From positions 1,402,001-1,466,000 of the forward strand of contig NZ_CP075191.1 of NCBI RefSeq assembly GCF_020510625.1: a DNA stretch of 64,000 bases, written 5' to 3'. The position numbers and the translations under genes were made by a program. This document shows, piece by piece, positions 18,207 through 27,702 of the stretch. The notes beneath the pieces are model-generated. The model made no database searches, had not been told where the DNA came from, and was given only the letters and a program-made list of their open reading frames with translations. This DNA is from Ferribacterium limneticum. Its GTDB lineage: Bacteria; Pseudomonadota; Gammaproteobacteria; Burkholderiales; Rhodocyclaceae. The first letter of the stretch is position 1, and every line of letters starts with the position of its first letter.

Positions 18207-19138
18207 GGTTCCATCTCACGCTTGACGACCCGCTCCGGCGCGGCAGCGCGGGCCAGATTCTTGTAGGCCATGTATTTGGCGCGGGCGACCCCGAGGGGCA
18301 GGAATTTGGGAACGACCCCGATCTTGGGCGTGACGAACAAATCGCGGTCGGATGGAAAATCGGGCGAGGTACAACCGAAGCAGGGGACGCCGGCGCGGGT
18401 CTTGCTGCTACGGCCGTTCCACAGTTCGGTATTGCACGGCGCTTCGGTCTGCGGGCCACGGCAGCCGAGGCTGAAGAACATGCAGGCGCGGCCGCCGAGG
18501 ACGTCATCCTCGATGTCGTATTCGTGGTACTCGTTGCGCGTACAGCCCTGGTGCACGAGGCTGGCGAAGAAGGCAGATGGGCGATTGAGCGCATCCAGTT
18601 TCAGCGGCTCGTTCTCGGCCAGCATGGCGAGCACCTTGGTGATGGTGTTCGGGTGGGCCGGGCAGCCCGCAACGTTGATCACCGGCAGGCCGCTGCGCGA
18701 ACGCCAGTCTGGCCCAAGCAGCCCGCCCGGTTCGTCTTTCATGAATTGCAGGCCGGTGCAATCTGTCGGGTTCGGGCCGGCGGCATGAACGCCACCAAAG
18801 GCAGCACAGGTGCCCATCGCCACGACGTGCGTGGCCAGTGGGGCGAGTTGCCGGACGATGTCGATTTTGGCCTGGCCCTTCCAGGTGTCGTAGAGGCCGC
18901 TGCCGTTCGGGCCGATCATCAAACTGCCTTCGATACACAGGATGTCGAGCTTTTCCCGGCCGCTGGTAACGGCCTCAAGGACATCACCGAATCGTCGTTC
19001 GGCCGTCAGCGACGGGTGCCAGAGAAAATTGATGCCATATTGCTGGGTCAGGTTTTCGACGCTGGGTCGGTCGGCGCACAGCAAGGCCATCGTATCGCCG
19101 CTGCAGGCGCCGGTTTGCATCCAGACGATATTGGCCAT
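18203..19138 (-). CDS. Group-2-like [NiFe] hydrogenase small subunit (putative H2 sensor)
   Basis: 311 residues. There is no Tat signal peptide, so it stays in the cytoplasm, as in H2-sensing and cyanobacterial Hup enzymes. Fe-S motifs: TGACSGDTMALL at the start, GTCAAFGG, VAGCPAHP, and the medial/distal set HQGCTRNEYHEYD, RACMFFSLGCRGPQ, PCNTELWN and VPCFGCTSPDFP. The usual CxGC proximal motif reads C12-S-G-D15, so one Cys ligand is replaced by Asp. Start chosen at 19138: AGGAG lies five bases upstream; the ATG at 19141 is too close. The overall pattern resembles group 2 rather than membrane-bound group 1. Confidence 0.92.
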   Translation of the reverse strand: MANIVWMQTGACSGDTMALLCADRPSVENLTQQYGINFLWHPSLTAERRFGDVLEAVTSGREKLDILCIEGSLMIGPNGSGLYDTWKGQAKIDIVRQLAPLATHVVAMGTCAAFGGVHAAGPNPTDCTGLQFMKDEPGGLLGPDWRSRSGLPVINVAGCPAHPNTITKVLAMLAENEPLKLDALNRPSAFFASLVHQGCTRNEYHEYDIEDDVLGGRACMFFSLGCRGPQTEAPCNTELWNGRSSKTRAGVPCFGCTSPDFPSDRDLFVTPKIGVVPKFLPLGVARAKYMAYKNLARAAAPERVVKREMEP

Positions 19139-19200
19139 CATCTCTCCTGAGCCCTGCAAGTGCTGAGGGGCTGTGTCCTGAAAATGGGCGCTTACATTTA

Positions 19201-19235
19201 TTAGCAAGCGTTGTTATTGTTGTTAATTTTAGCAA
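19201..19235 (-). promoter_or_regulatory. AT-rich upstream region of the hydrogenase operon with direct repeats
   Basis: Two copies of TTAGCAA (plus-strand reading) at 19201-19207 and 19229-19235, spaced 28 bases start to start, lie in a strikingly AT-rich stretch before the small-subunit gene. On the minus strand, TAAAAT-like and TTGCAC-like hexamers are present but at poor spacing. I could not fit a convincing sigma-54 site. Treat as a candidate promoter/activator region only. Confidence 0.3.
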
Positions 19236-19271
19236 ATAAAGTTTTGGTGCAACAGTGCTTTTTTCTCCTGG

Positions 19272-19700
19272 CTATTCCATCTCACCGGCAATCAACTTTG
19301 CCGCAACCGCCGGAAGAACAATCTGGAAAGCCAGTGTAGTCCGGCCACGCAACTTTAGTAGTGCTTTGTCCTTGCTGACAAGGACATGGGCCTTGCAGCG
19401 GGCGGAAAGTTCGAGAAATTTCTGATCGTCGCGATCCTTGCAGCGGGGCAGGGGCGGGGCTTCGCCTTCGGGAACGATTTGGACTAGGCTGCTGTAGTGG
19501 GCATAGCGCTCACGGATCATTTCCGGCGTCTGCTTGAGCTGCGGATAGGTCAGCACCCGTTGCAGTTCATCGAGCGTTCGCAGATCGGCAAAGCACTCGA
19601 TTTGTCCGGCCTCCAGTGCAGCCATGATCGGCACGGCATCGGTATTGCCCCAGTGGAAGAGATCAAGGACGACGTTGGTATCGAGAACGAAGCGCAGCAT
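19272..19700 (-). CDS. Solitary PIN-domain protein (COG1569-like)
   Basis: 142 residues. PIN acidic positions: Asp7 (FVLDTNVVLDLF), Glu45 (LDELQRVL), Asp89-Asp92 region (CKDRDDQKFLELS) and Asp116 (VSKDKALL). This is the PIN_3 type annotated as putative toxin component, a predicted RNase. No antitoxin gene is visible next to it: upstream is the divergent dusC, downstream the hydrogenase operon. It could be an orphan toxin or a processing RNase. The start at 19700 gives the standard MLRFVLDTN beginning; the frame extends further upstream but overlaps dusC antisense. Confidence 0.75.
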   Translation of the reverse strand: MLRFVLDTNVVLDLFHWGNTDAVPIMAALEAGQIECFADLRTLDELQRVLTYPQLKQTPEMIRERYAHYSSLVQIVPEGEAPPLPRCKDRDDQKFLELSARCKAHVLVSKDKALLKLRGRTTLAFQIVLPAVAAKLIAGEME

Positions 19701-19750
19701 GAGGCGGATTATAATGCGCGCCTCTCCAGCACAGCCTCGAAAGCAACACG

Positions 19751-20710
19751 ATGTCCCGCATTCTTCTTGCCCCGATGGAAGGGCTCGCCGACGATTTGTT
19801 GCGCGGCGTGCTAACCGACATCGGCGGTTACGACTGGGGCATTTGCGAGTTTGTCCGGGTTTCCAACACGCTTCTGCCAACCAAGACCTACGAGCGGATT
19901 TGTCCGGAACTGCTGAATGGTGGCAAGACCCGAACGGGCACGCCGATGCGCGTGCAACTGCTCGGTTCCGACCCGCATTTCATGGCTGAAAACGCTCGCC
20001 GGCTGGTGACGCTCAATCCGGCTGGTATCGACATCAATTTTGGTTGTCCGGCACCCACCGTGTTTCGTCATCGTGGTGGTTCGGCCCTGCTCGGTGAGCC
20101 GGAACTGTTGAATGAAATTACCAGTGCAGTGCGTGCCGTGGTGCCGGCCCACATTCCTTTCACCGCCAAGATGCGTCTTGGCATCGACGACACCAGCCGG
20201 GCCATCGATTGCGCCCAGGCGCTGCAAGCCGCCGGCATCAATGAACTGATCGTGCATGGCCGGACGAAAACGGACGGCTACCGTCCGCCGGCACGCTGGG
20301 AGTGGATCGACAAGGTTCGCGACGCCATCCACATTCCGCTGATTGCCAATGGTGAGGTGTGGACCCTTGAGGATTTCCGCAATTGTCAGCAGGCAACCGG
20401 CTGCGCCGACATCATGGTTGGCCGCGGTGCCGTGGCCGACCCGCTGTTGGCCCGGCGGGTGCGCGGCGAGGCTACCGGCGGTTGGCAGGAAATACTTCCC
20501 TCCGTGGCCACCTACTGGCTGGGCGTGCGCAAGAAAGTGGTACCGGTGCATGCCGGCGGCCGGCTCAAGCAGTGGCTGGCGATGATGCGGCGAAATTACC
20601 CCGAGGCCGAGGTGCTATACCAGCGTTTGCGGCCGATAAAGGGGGCGGCCGACATTGATGCGGCAATGATCGAAGAGGGCCTCGTGACCCAAGAGCAACT
20701 GGCGGCATGA
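19751..20710 (+). CDS. dusC: tRNA-dihydrouridine(16) synthase DusC
   Basis: 319 residues. FMN/TIM-barrel features: LLAPMEGLADDLLR, the catalytic-cysteine motif DINFGCPAPTVFRHRGGS, KMRLGIDD, LIVHGRTKTDGYRPPA and IANGEVW, then VGRGAVADP. The Dus family reduces uridine to dihydrouridine in the tRNA D-loop; GICEFVRVS and length fit DusC rather than DusA or DusB. First gene of a three-gene overlapping set with a TrmB-like methyltransferase and a YkgJ-type protein. Confidence 0.92.
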   Translation: MSRILLAPMEGLADDLLRGVLTDIGGYDWGICEFVRVSNTLLPTKTYERICPELLNGGKTRTGTPMRVQLLGSDPHFMAENARRLVTLNPAGIDINFGCPAPTVFRHRGGSALLGEPELLNEITSAVRAVVPAHIPFTAKMRLGIDDTSRAIDCAQALQAAGINELIVHGRTKTDGYRPPARWEWIDKVRDAIHIPLIANGEVWTLEDFRNCQQATGCADIMVGRGAVADPLLARRVRGEATGGWQEILPSVATYWLGVRKKVVPVHAGGRLKQWLAMMRRNYPEAEVLYQRLRPIKGAADIDAAMIEEGLVTQEQLAA

Positions 20711-21387
20711 TGGACAGCCTGAACGAAGGAAACTCCCGCTTCATTTCCAGCGCCCAGGACGGTCCGCACCGCGATCTGGAAGCGCTCGTGCTGAAGCATA
20801 TGGCGCATCCGTTTCAGAAACCGATCGCCGATTACAACCGCGACGCCTTGGCCGTGGCGCAGGCTGCCCGCGAGGCCTGGAATCCGCAGGCGCCACTGAT
20901 TCTCGATGCCGGCTGCGGTGTCGGCTGGAGCACGCAGCGCATCGCCGAAACCTATCCCGATCATTTCGTGCTGGGTGTCGATCAATCGCTAGATCGCATC
21001 AGCCGCGGCAAGCCACTGCCCATGCCAGCCAATGCTCTGCTGCTGCGGGCCGATCTGGTTGATTTCTGGCGACTGCTGGCGGAAAGCGGGGTTCGTCTGG
21101 CCCGGCATTACAACCTCTACCCGAACCCGTGGCCAAAGATCGGCCATCTCGCCCGGCGCTGGCATGGCCATGCCGTATTCCCGGTCTGGCGCGAACTGGG
21201 CGGCGAACTGGAATGCCGCAGCAACTGGCGCATTTACATCGAGGAAATGGCCCTGGCGCTGAGCCTGCTTGCCGCTCAGCCGGTGGCTGCGGAATCGTAT
21301 GCCACCGATGATCCGATGACACCCTTTGAAAAAAAATATCTCGCCTCCAGCCATGAGCTCTGGCGTTGCCGGATCAATCTGGGATGA
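20707..21387 (+). CDS. TrmB-like SAM-dependent methyltransferase
   Basis: 226 residues. The SAM motif is LILDAGCGVGWST. The later motif YNLYPNPWPKIGHLARRWHG matches the DPWPK(K)RH(H)KRR signature of tRNA (guanine-N7) methyltransferases, but the N-terminal region differs from classical TrmB. Likely a tRNA m7G-type methyltransferase or paralogue with another RNA target. The ATGA overlap with dusC and the ATGA overlap with the next gene argue for one mRNA and a shared tRNA theme. Whether the genome also has a classical trmB cannot be seen here. Confidence 0.75.
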   Translation: MMDSLNEGNSRFISSAQDGPHRDLEALVLKHMAHPFQKPIADYNRDALAVAQAAREAWNPQAPLILDAGCGVGWSTQRIAETYPDHFVLGVDQSLDRISRGKPLPMPANALLLRADLVDFWRLLAESGVRLARHYNLYPNPWPKIGHLARRWHGHAVFPVWRELGGELECRSNWRIYIEEMALALSLLAAQPVAAESYATDDPMTPFEKKYLASSHELWRCRINLG

Positions 21388-21737
21388 GCGTGTGCCAGAC
21401 CTGCGGCGCCTGCTGCGCCAGCTTTCGTGTCGACTTTCACCCGGTCGAACTGGCGGGTGGCCGCTTTGCCTGGGGGCAGGGCGTTCCCGTTGAAATGACG
21501 GTGCCGGTCACGCCAACCATCGTTCGTCTGTGTGGTACCGATGCCGCATCGCCGCGTTGCATCGCCCTCAACGGTGAAGTCGGGAAAAACGTCGGATGTG
21601 GGATCTATTATTCCCGGCCATCGCCATGCCGGGAATTCGATACCGAACATGCGGCGTGTACCAAGGCGCGTCAGCGTTTCGGTTTGCCGCCCCTGCCGGG
21701 TCAGCTGCCGGCAGAGGCGGGTACCTACAAGCCTTAG
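21384..21737 (+). CDS. YkgJ-family cysteine-cluster protein
   Basis: 117 residues. The N-terminus [18 protein letters not shown] carries the CxxCGACC motif of the YkgJ/UPF0153 family, followed by Cys residues in [29 protein letters not shown] and HAACTKA. These probably bind zinc or an Fe-S cluster; function unknown. Start at 21384 overlaps the methyltransferase stop (ATGA); the ATG at 21366 adds six residues and is less likely. Its 3' end overlaps the convergent chemoreceptor gene by four bases. Confidence 0.85.
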   Translation: MSVCQTCGACCASFRVDFHPVELAGGRFAWGQGVPVEMTVPVTPTIVRLCGTDAASPRCIALNGEVGKNVGCGIYYSRPSPCREFDTEHAACTKARQRFGLPPLPGQLPAEAGTYKP

Positions 21738-23359
21738 ACGCGGAAGCGGCGGACGCTTTCCTTAAGGCCGTGCGACAGGCTGACCAGCATGTTCGAGCGC
21801 CTGCTTGATTCGGTAGATGCCCCATGTGTCTGGTCAATGCCCTGAGCGATCAACTCGATGCGTTGGGCGATGTCGGTGCTGGCCGCCGTTTGTTCGCGCA
21901 GCGCTTCGGCGATCAGCTCGACGGCCTTGCCAACGCGAATCGATGAGTCGTCCATCGTGCTCACCGCGTCACGCAGATCCTGGGTTCGGTTGGCGCTTTC
22001 GAGTGCGCCTTCCTTGGCCTTGTTCATCATGGCAAAGGCGGTATCGGTCGACTGCCGGACGCCACTGACGATACTGGAAATCTGTTCGGTCGATTTGGTA
22101 GTCAATTCCGCCAGCTTGCGGACCTCGTCGGCGACGACGGCAAAGCCGCGGCCCTGCTCGCCGGCGCGGGCAGCTTCGATAGCGGCATTGAGGGCGAGGA
22201 GATTGGTCTGGTCGGCAATCTCGCGGATGGTCTGCACGATACCGGTGATGTTGGTGACCTTGCCGGAGAGTTCCTCCATCGTCGTCGCCGCATCGGACAT
22301 GCCGGAGGCAACCTGCTGAATGAGTGTTGTCGCCTGACCTACAACCGCCAGGCTTTCGTGCGCCTGCTTTTCAGAACGTTCGGAAAGGTCGCCGGCCTCG
22401 TTGGCGTTCTGTGACATGGCACTGATGCTGACGGTCAGCTCCTCAACCGCGGCAGCGATCGCCGACGTGGCGGCGCTTTGTTCCTCGGCTGTCTGTGCAA
22501 GGCGGGTCGCGTCAGCGCTCATGGCTTCGCTCTCGGTGACCACTGTGTCTGCGTTCGAGACCGTTTGCGAAATGAGTTGATGAATCTGCGCCTGCATGCT
22601 GCGCATGGCGGCCAGAATGCTGTTCTGGTCGCCCGGTTGAACATTCGGTACCTCGCTCAGGTCGCCCTCTGCGAAACGCTGCAGCATTGCCGCCGCATAA
22701 CTTGGTTCGCCACCCACCTGGCGGAAAATGCCACGTCCGACCAGTGCCGTCATCAAGGCAACCAGCAAGAGACTGGCTACGCTGAGAACAATGGCGAAGG
22801 TGCGTGATTTGTTCAGTCCGTCGAGAAGTTCGGTCCGATCCCTGGTTGCAGCCTCTTCAGAGGTTTTGACCAAGTCAAGCAGGTTTTCGCGGACGGCGCG
22901 CCAGGCTGGCGTTTCCTTGCTGACCAGCAGGGCCTGAGCCTCTTCACGGTTGCCGGCCTTGATCAGATCGATGATCTGGGCTTGCAATGGTAGCCAGGTT
23001 TCGATCTCACTCTTCATTTTGTCGGCCTTGCCCGATGCGCCGGTGGCGGTGGAAATTAGCTGGATCAGCTTGCCGGATTCGGACTTGAATAGCTCATCGG
23101 CCTTGGCAAAGTTGTCGTAACCCTTCTTGTTGCTCGGGTCGAGCAGGACGTTGCGCAGAGCCTGGCCTTTTTGCAGGCCGTTGGCGTAGGCGGTGACCGC
23201 TGAATGCCGCACGGCGATCCGGTTATCGACAAAATCGTGCAGCAGCTTTTCGCTGCTGAACGCAAACCAGATGGATGAAAGCGCCAGAATTCCAACGCTC
23301 AAGGCACTGACGATACCGAGCAACCAGAGTCGCCCTTTGAGTGACAGTTTATTAAACAC
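21734..23359 (-). CDS. Methyl-accepting chemotaxis protein
   Basis: 541 residues. TM1 at ~11-32, a periplasmic four-helix-bundle ligand domain (~35-188), TM2 at ~190-212, a HAMP-like region (~213-265), then the signalling hairpin. The tip is [16 protein letters not shown] followed by [20 protein letters not shown], the invariant receptor core. It would signal through CheA/CheW in polar arrays; the ligand is unknown. The C-terminus [10 protein letters not shown] lacks the CheR/CheB-tethering NWETF pentapeptide. No che genes are in the window. Confidence 0.93.
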   Translation of the reverse strand: MFNKLSLKGRLWLLGIVSALSVGILALSSIWFAFSSEKLLHDFVDNRIAVRHSAVTAYANGLQKGQALRNVLLDPSNKKGYDNFAKADELFKSESGKLIQLISTATGASGKADKMKSEIETWLPLQAQIIDLIKAGNREEAQALLVSKETPAWRAVRENLLDLVKTSEEAATRDRTELLDGLNKSRTFAIVLSVASLLLVALMTALVGRGIFRQVGGEPSYAAAMLQRFAEGDLSEVPNVQPGDQNSILAAMRSMQAQIHQLISQTVSNADTVVTESEAMSADATRLAQTAEEQSAATSAIAAAVEELTVSISAMSQNANEAGDLSERSEKQAHESLAVVGQATTLIQQVASGMSDAATTMEELSGKVTNITGIVQTIREIADQTNLLALNAAIEAARAGEQGRGFAVVADEVRKLAELTTKSTEQISSIVSGVRQSTDTAFAMMNKAKEGALESANRTQDLRDAVSTMDDSSIRVGKAVELIAEALREQTAASTDIAQRIELIAQGIDQTHGASTESSRRSNMLVSLSHGLKESVRRFRV

Positions 23360-23801
23360 AAGATTCTCCGTGGTACGTGCTTGATTTTATGGGGCTTGAC
23401 GCGCTGATCTTACAGGAAAATAGCTAGTGTTATTCACAATATCGCCATTTTTAAGCAATAAAAATGCCAGAAATGAATTATGTGACATCGATTTTTGAGC
23501 TTATTGCCGTTTGTTTGCTTGTTCCCATTACGGTCGCGTAAGTCTGTTGAGAATCTTCGGATAACGCATGGAAGTTATTGCCGGGAAATGTGCTTTTCTG
23601 TGTTGCCTAAGTTTTGTGCAACTGTCGGTTTTTGCTTTGTGCTTTGCAGCAACAGCTCTAGTCATTCAGGTGATATAACATATAAAATATATAAGACCCG
23701 CAAGTCACGGTGGCGAGCCGGTGTTTTTCGAACCAACAAGCCGTCGCCGTTGTCGTAAAATATTCGTTTCCCAGAGCAACCCTTTACGAAAGGAAGTCGC
23801 C
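23360..23801. other. Intergenic region between chemoreceptor and acnB (442 bases)
   Basis: This AT-rich gap holds the divergent promoters of the chemoreceptor (left) and acnB (right). An AT-rich block at 23671-23697, ending ATATATAAGAC, could provide the acnB -10 element and includes a half-match to the palindrome at 41763-41778. An 87-codon frame at 23495-23758 has no ribosome-binding site, odd composition and no recognisable domain, so I do not call it a gene. Nothing else is evident. Confidence 0.5.
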
Positions 23802-26390
23802 GTGCTTGAAGCCTATCGCGCCCACGTAGCAGAGCGTGCAGCCCTCGGTATCCCGCCGCTGCCCCTGTCCAAGCAACAGACCACCGAACTGGTGGCCCTG
23901 CTGAAAAATCCCCCCGCTGGCGAAGAAGCCGCTCTGGTCGAGCTGATCACTTACCGCGTTCCGGCCGGCGTCGATGATGCCGCCAAGGTCAAGGCCGAAT
24001 TCCTGGCCAAGGTTGCCAAGGGCGAAGAAGCCTGCGCCCTGATTTCCAAGGAAAAAGCCACCGAACTGCTCGGCACCATGCTCGGCGGTTACAACGTTAA
24101 GCCGCTGATCGATCTGCTCGGCTGCGCCACCTGCGGTAGCGTTGCCGCCGAAGGCCTGAAGAAGACCCTGCTGGTTTTCGACTTCTTCCACGATGTCGCC
24201 GAACTGGCCAAGGCTGGCAATCCCAACGCCAAGTCCGTGATGCAATCCTGGGCCGACGGCGAGTGGTTCACCTCGCGTCCGGAAGTCCCGGCCTCGCAAA
24301 AGCTGACCGTCTTCAAGGTTACTGGCGAAACCAACACCGACGACCTGTCGCCGGCACCGGATGCCTGGTCGCGTCCTGACATCCCGCTGCACGCCCTGGC
24401 CATGCTGAAGAACCCGCGTCCGGGTATCGAAGCCGACGAGCCGGGCACCCGTGGTCCGCTCAAGCAACTGGAAAAGCTGGCTGCCAAGGGCAACCTGATC
24501 GCCTACGTCGGTGACGTGGTTGGTACCGGTTCTTCCCGCAAGTCCGCCACCAACTCTGTGCTGTGGTTCACCGGTGAAGATATTCCGTTCGTCCCGAACA
24601 AGCGTTTCGGTGGCGTCTGCCTCGGTTCCAAGATCGCTCCGATCTTCTTCAACACGATGGAAGATGCTGGCGCCCTGCCGATCGAACTCGATTGCGGCCA
24701 GATGGACATGGGCGACGAGATCGAACTGCGTGTCGATGCCGCCACCGCCAAGGTCACCGCATTGAAGAACGGCACCGTCATCGCTGAATCGCAGCTGAAG
24801 ACCGCCGTGATCATGGACGAAGTCCGTGCCGGCGGCCGTATCCCCCTGATCATCGGTCGCGGCCTGACCACCAAGGCCCGTGAATTCCTCGGCCTGCCGC
24901 AATCCACGCTGTTCCGCCTGCCGCAAAACCCGGCCGACGACGGCAAGGGCTACTCGCTGGCCCAGAAGATGGTCGGCAAGGCCTGCGGCGTGACCGGCAT
25001 CCTGCCCGGCACCTACTGTGAGCCGAAGATGACCACCGTCGGTTCGCAAGACACCACCGGCCCGATGACGCGCGACGAACTGAAAGACCTGGCCTGCCTC
25101 GGCTTCTCCGCCGATCTGGTCATGCAGTCCTTCTGCCACACCGCCGCCTATCCGAAGCTGGTTGACGTCAAGATGCACCGCGAACTGCCGTCCTTCATCA
25201 GCACCCGCGGTGGCGTTGCGCTGCGTCCGGGCGACGGCGTCATCCATTCCTGGCTGAACCGCCTGCTGCTGCCGGATACCGTTGGTACCGGCGGCGACTC
25301 GCACACCCGTTTCCCGATCGGCATCTCCTTCCCGGCCGGTTCCGGCCTGGTCGCCTTCGCCGCCGCCACCGGCGTCATGCCGCTGGACATGCCGGAATCG
25401 GTGCTGGTCCGCTTCAAGGGCGAAATGCAGCCGGGCATCACGCTGCGTGACCTGGTCAACGCCATTCCGCTGTACGCCATCAAGGCTGGCCTGCTGACCG
25501 TCGAGAAGAAGGGCAAGAAGAACGTCTTCTCCGGCCGCATCCTCGAAATCGAAGGTCTGCCGAACCTCAAGGTCGAACAGGCTTTCGAACTGTCCGATGC
25601 TGCTGCCGAGCGTTCCGCTGCCGCCTGTGCCGTCGCCCTGAACAAGGAACCGATGGTCGAGTACATGCGTTCGAACATCACCCTGATGAAGTGGATGATC
25701 GCCGAAGGCTACCAGGATGCCCGCACCCTGAAGCGCCGCATCAACGCCATGGAAGACTGGATCGCCAACGGCACGTTGCTCAAGGCTGACGCCAACGCCC
25801 AGTACGCCGCTGTCATCGAAATTGATCTGGCCGAAGTCACCGAGCCGATCCTGGCCTGCCCGAACGATCCGGACGACGTCAAGATCCTGTCCGAAGTCGC
25901 CGGCGCCAAGATCGACGAAGTCTTCATCGGTTCCTGCATGACCAACATCGGCCACTTCCGTGCCGCCGGCAAGGTCCTCGAAGGCAAGTCGGACATCCCG
26001 ACCCGCCTGTGGATTGCCCCGCCGACCAAGATGGATGCGCTGATTCTGACCGAAGAAGGCTACTACGGCGTCCTCGGCAAGTCCGGTGCGCGCATGGAAA
26101 TGCCGGGCTGCTCGCTGTGCATGGGCAATCAGGCACAGATCCGCAAGGGCTCGACGGCGATCTCCACCTCCACCCGCAACTTCCCGAACCGCCTCGGCAT
26201 CGACACCCAGGTCTACCTCGGTTCCGCCGAACTGGCCGCCATGTGCGCCCTGGCCGGCCGCATCGTGACGGTTCCGGAGTACATGGAGCAGATCAAGCTG
26301 GTCAACGCCAAGGCGGCCGAAGTCTACCGCTACATGAACTTCGACCAGATTCCTGAGTTTGTGGAACAGGCGGCTACGGTCGAGATGTAA
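23802..26390 (+). CDS. acnB: Bifunctional aconitate hydratase 2 / 2-methylisocitrate dehydratase AcnB
   Basis: 862 residues, against 865 in E. coli AcnB. The N-terminus [18 protein letters not shown] and the HEAT-like domain precede the swivel and the catalytic core, an AcnB-specific order. Fe-S cysteines are visible in [10 protein letters not shown] and [28 protein letters not shown] is strongly conserved. It interconverts citrate and isocitrate in the TCA cycle. The start is GTG at 23802, preceded by AAAGGAA; upstream in-frame codons to 23721 are not conserved. A good terminator follows at 26432. Confidence 0.97.
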   Translation: MLEAYRAHVAERAALGIPPLPLSKQQTTELVALLKNPPAGEEAALVELITYRVPAGVDDAAKVKAEFLAKVAKGEEACALISKEKATELLGTMLGGYNVKPLIDLLGCATCGSVAAEGLKKTLLVFDFFHDVAELAKAGNPNAKSVMQSWADGEWFTSRPEVPASQKLTVFKVTGETNTDDLSPAPDAWSRPDIPLHALAMLKNPRPGIEADEPGTRGPLKQLEKLAAKGNLIAYVGDVVGTGSSRKSATNSVLWFTGEDIPFVPNKRFGGVCLGSKIAPIFFNTMEDAGALPIELDCGQMDMGDEIELRVDAATAKVTALKNGTVIAESQLKTAVIMDEVRAGGRIPLIIGRGLTTKAREFLGLPQSTLFRLPQNPADDGKGYSLAQKMVGKACGVTGILPGTYCEPKMTTVGSQDTTGPMTRDELKDLACLGFSADLVMQSFCHTAAYPKLVDVKMHRELPSFISTRGGVALRPGDGVIHSWLNRLLLPDTVGTGGDSHTRFPIGISFPAGSGLVAFAAATGVMPLDMPESVLVRFKGEMQPGITLRDLVNAIPLYAIKAGLLTVEKKGKKNVFSGRILEIEGLPNLKVEQAFELSDAAAERSAAACAVALNKEPMVEYMRSNITLMKWMIAEGYQDARTLKRRINAMEDWIANGTLLKADANAQYAAVIEIDLAEVTEPILACPNDPDDVKILSEVAGAKIDEVFIGSCMTNIGHFRAAGKVLEGKSDIPTRLWIAPPTKMDALILTEEGYYGVLGKSGARMEMPGCSLCMGNQAQIRKGSTAISTSTRNFPNRLGIDTQVYLGSAELAAMCALAGRIVTVPEYMEQIKLVNAKAAEVYRYMNFDQIPEFVEQAATVEM

Positions 26391-26431
26391 TTCGCGAACA
26401 TCGGCGCTTCTAGAGCTTCGATGTCAGCAAG

Positions 26432-26463
26432 AACCCTCGTCGGGAAACCGGCGAGGGTTTTTA
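26432..26463 (+). terminator. Rho-independent terminator after acnB
   Basis: Stem AACCCTCGTCGG/CCGGCGAGGGTT with a short GAAA-like loop followed by a T-rich run at 26458-26463. It lies about 42 bases after the acnB stop. Confidence 0.85.
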
Positions 26464-26584
26464 TTTCGTGCTTGTCGTACTCTGCCTTTTGCAGGCATTT
26501 TGTGGCGCCAACTTAGGCGGTGTTTTCTGTTGCGTAGCCCCCCATCTGCGCTAGACTTCCTGCCCCGCCGTCCATGTGAGTCTG

Positions 26585-27688
26585 ATGAAACGTCTTGCCG
26601 GTGTCCTTGTCCTGCTGTTGCTGGTTCTCCCGAATCTGGTTTGGGCCATGTCGGTGGCTTTCATCAATCCGGGAAAACCGGATGAGACGTACTGGCTGAC
26701 AGTCACCAAAGCAATGGAAGCGGCAGCGCAAGACCTCGATATACGCTTCGAAGTCTATTACGCTGAGCGGCAGCATCCCAAGGTGTTCGAGTTTGCCCGC
26801 CAGATCGTTGCCCGTCCCGTTGCGGACCGACCGGATTACGTGGTGATCACCAATGATTATGCGACCGGGCCGGAGTTGTTGCGGCTGTTCGACGCTGCCG
26901 GGATCAAGACTTTTCTGGCCTTCAGCGGCATTTCCGAGGCAGTCGAGCGAGCGGTGACCGGTCGGCCACGGGAACATTTCAAGGGGTGGCTGGGCTCTCT
27001 CGAACCGCGGGCTCAGGACGCGGGTTATCTCACCGCCAAGGCACTGATCGAGCAGGGGCGCCGGGCTCAAGCTCAGGCGCCTGATGGCCGCTTGCACCTG
27101 TTGGCGATCAGCGGAGATCGATCGACGCCGACCTCGAATCGGCGGGGCGAGGGAATGCGCCGGGCGGTGGCCGAGGCCGGTGATGTCGTGCTCGACCAGG
27201 AGATTTTCTCCGGCTGGAACATGGCCAAGGCGGCCGAACAGAGTGAATGGCTGTTTCAGCGCTATCCGCTGGCCAGGCTGGTTTGGGCGGGAAATGACCA
27301 GATGGCTTTTGGCGCCATGCAGATATGGGAGAAACGCGGCGGCAAGCCGGGTAAGGATGCCTGGTTCAGTGCAGTGAATGCGTCTCCCGAAGCGATGGCT
27401 ACCCTCAAGTCCGGCCGCCTGGCGGCGCTGGCTGGCGGACATTTCATTTGCGGGGCCTGGTCGCTGGTCATGCTTTATGACTACGATCATGGCCGGGACT
27501 TTGCAGAGGCCGAGGGTGTCGAGCTGAATCAGTCTATGTTCGCGCTGTTTACCCAGAAAGATGCGGATCGTTTTGTGGCGCGTTTTGGTCAGTTGCGCTT
27601 TGATCAGGTGAATTTTCGCCGCTTCAGCAAGGTGCTGAATCCGAAGTTGAAACGTTACGATTTCAATTTCCGGCAGCTGCTGGATTAA
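26585..27688 (+). CDS. Exported sugar-type solute-binding protein
   Basis: 367 residues from ATG 26585 (a GTG at 26576 is also open). Signal peptide MKRLAGVLVLLLLVLPN..WA, then a periplasmic-binding-protein type 1 fold: SVAFINPGKPDETYW, DYVVITNDYATGPELL, LLAISGDRSTPTSNRRGEGM, RLVWAGNDQMAFGAMQIW and SPEAMATLKSGRLAAL. Ligand may be a sugar or similar small molecule. No ABC permease or ATPase follows; instead a membrane diguanylate cyclase starts 14 bases downstream, so the protein may act as a periplasmic sensor partner for it. Confidence 0.85.
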   Translation: MKRLAGVLVLLLLVLPNLVWAMSVAFINPGKPDETYWLTVTKAMEAAAQDLDIRFEVYYAERQHPKVFEFARQIVARPVADRPDYVVITNDYATGPELLRLFDAAGIKTFLAFSGISEAVERAVTGRPREHFKGWLGSLEPRAQDAGYLTAKALIEQGRRAQAQAPDGRLHLLAISGDRSTPTSNRRGEGMRRAVAEAGDVVLDQEIFSGWNMAKAAEQSEWLFQRYPLARLVWAGNDQMAFGAMQIWEKRGGKPGKDAWFSAVNASPEAMATLKSGRLAALAGGHFICGAWSLVMLYDYDHGRDFAEAEGVELNQSMFALFTQKDADRFVARFGQLRFDQVNFRRFSKVLNPKLKRYDFNFRQLLD

Positions 27689-27702
27689 GGGCAAGGATTC
27701 GT

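Noticed and set aside
19225..19260. Sigma-54 promoter before the hydrogenase operon
   Set aside because: TTGCAC and TTGC elements are present but 11 bases apart instead of about 5, so the fit fails.
23495..23758. 87-codon frame in the acnB upstream gap
   Set aside because: No ribosome-binding site, no motif, and it runs through the likely acnB promoter.
23784..25955. 723-codon open frame antisense to acnB
   Set aside because: It lies wholly opposite a clear aconitase gene, has Asp/Gly/Arg-rich composition typical of an antisense shadow in high-GC coding DNA, and has no recognisable domain.
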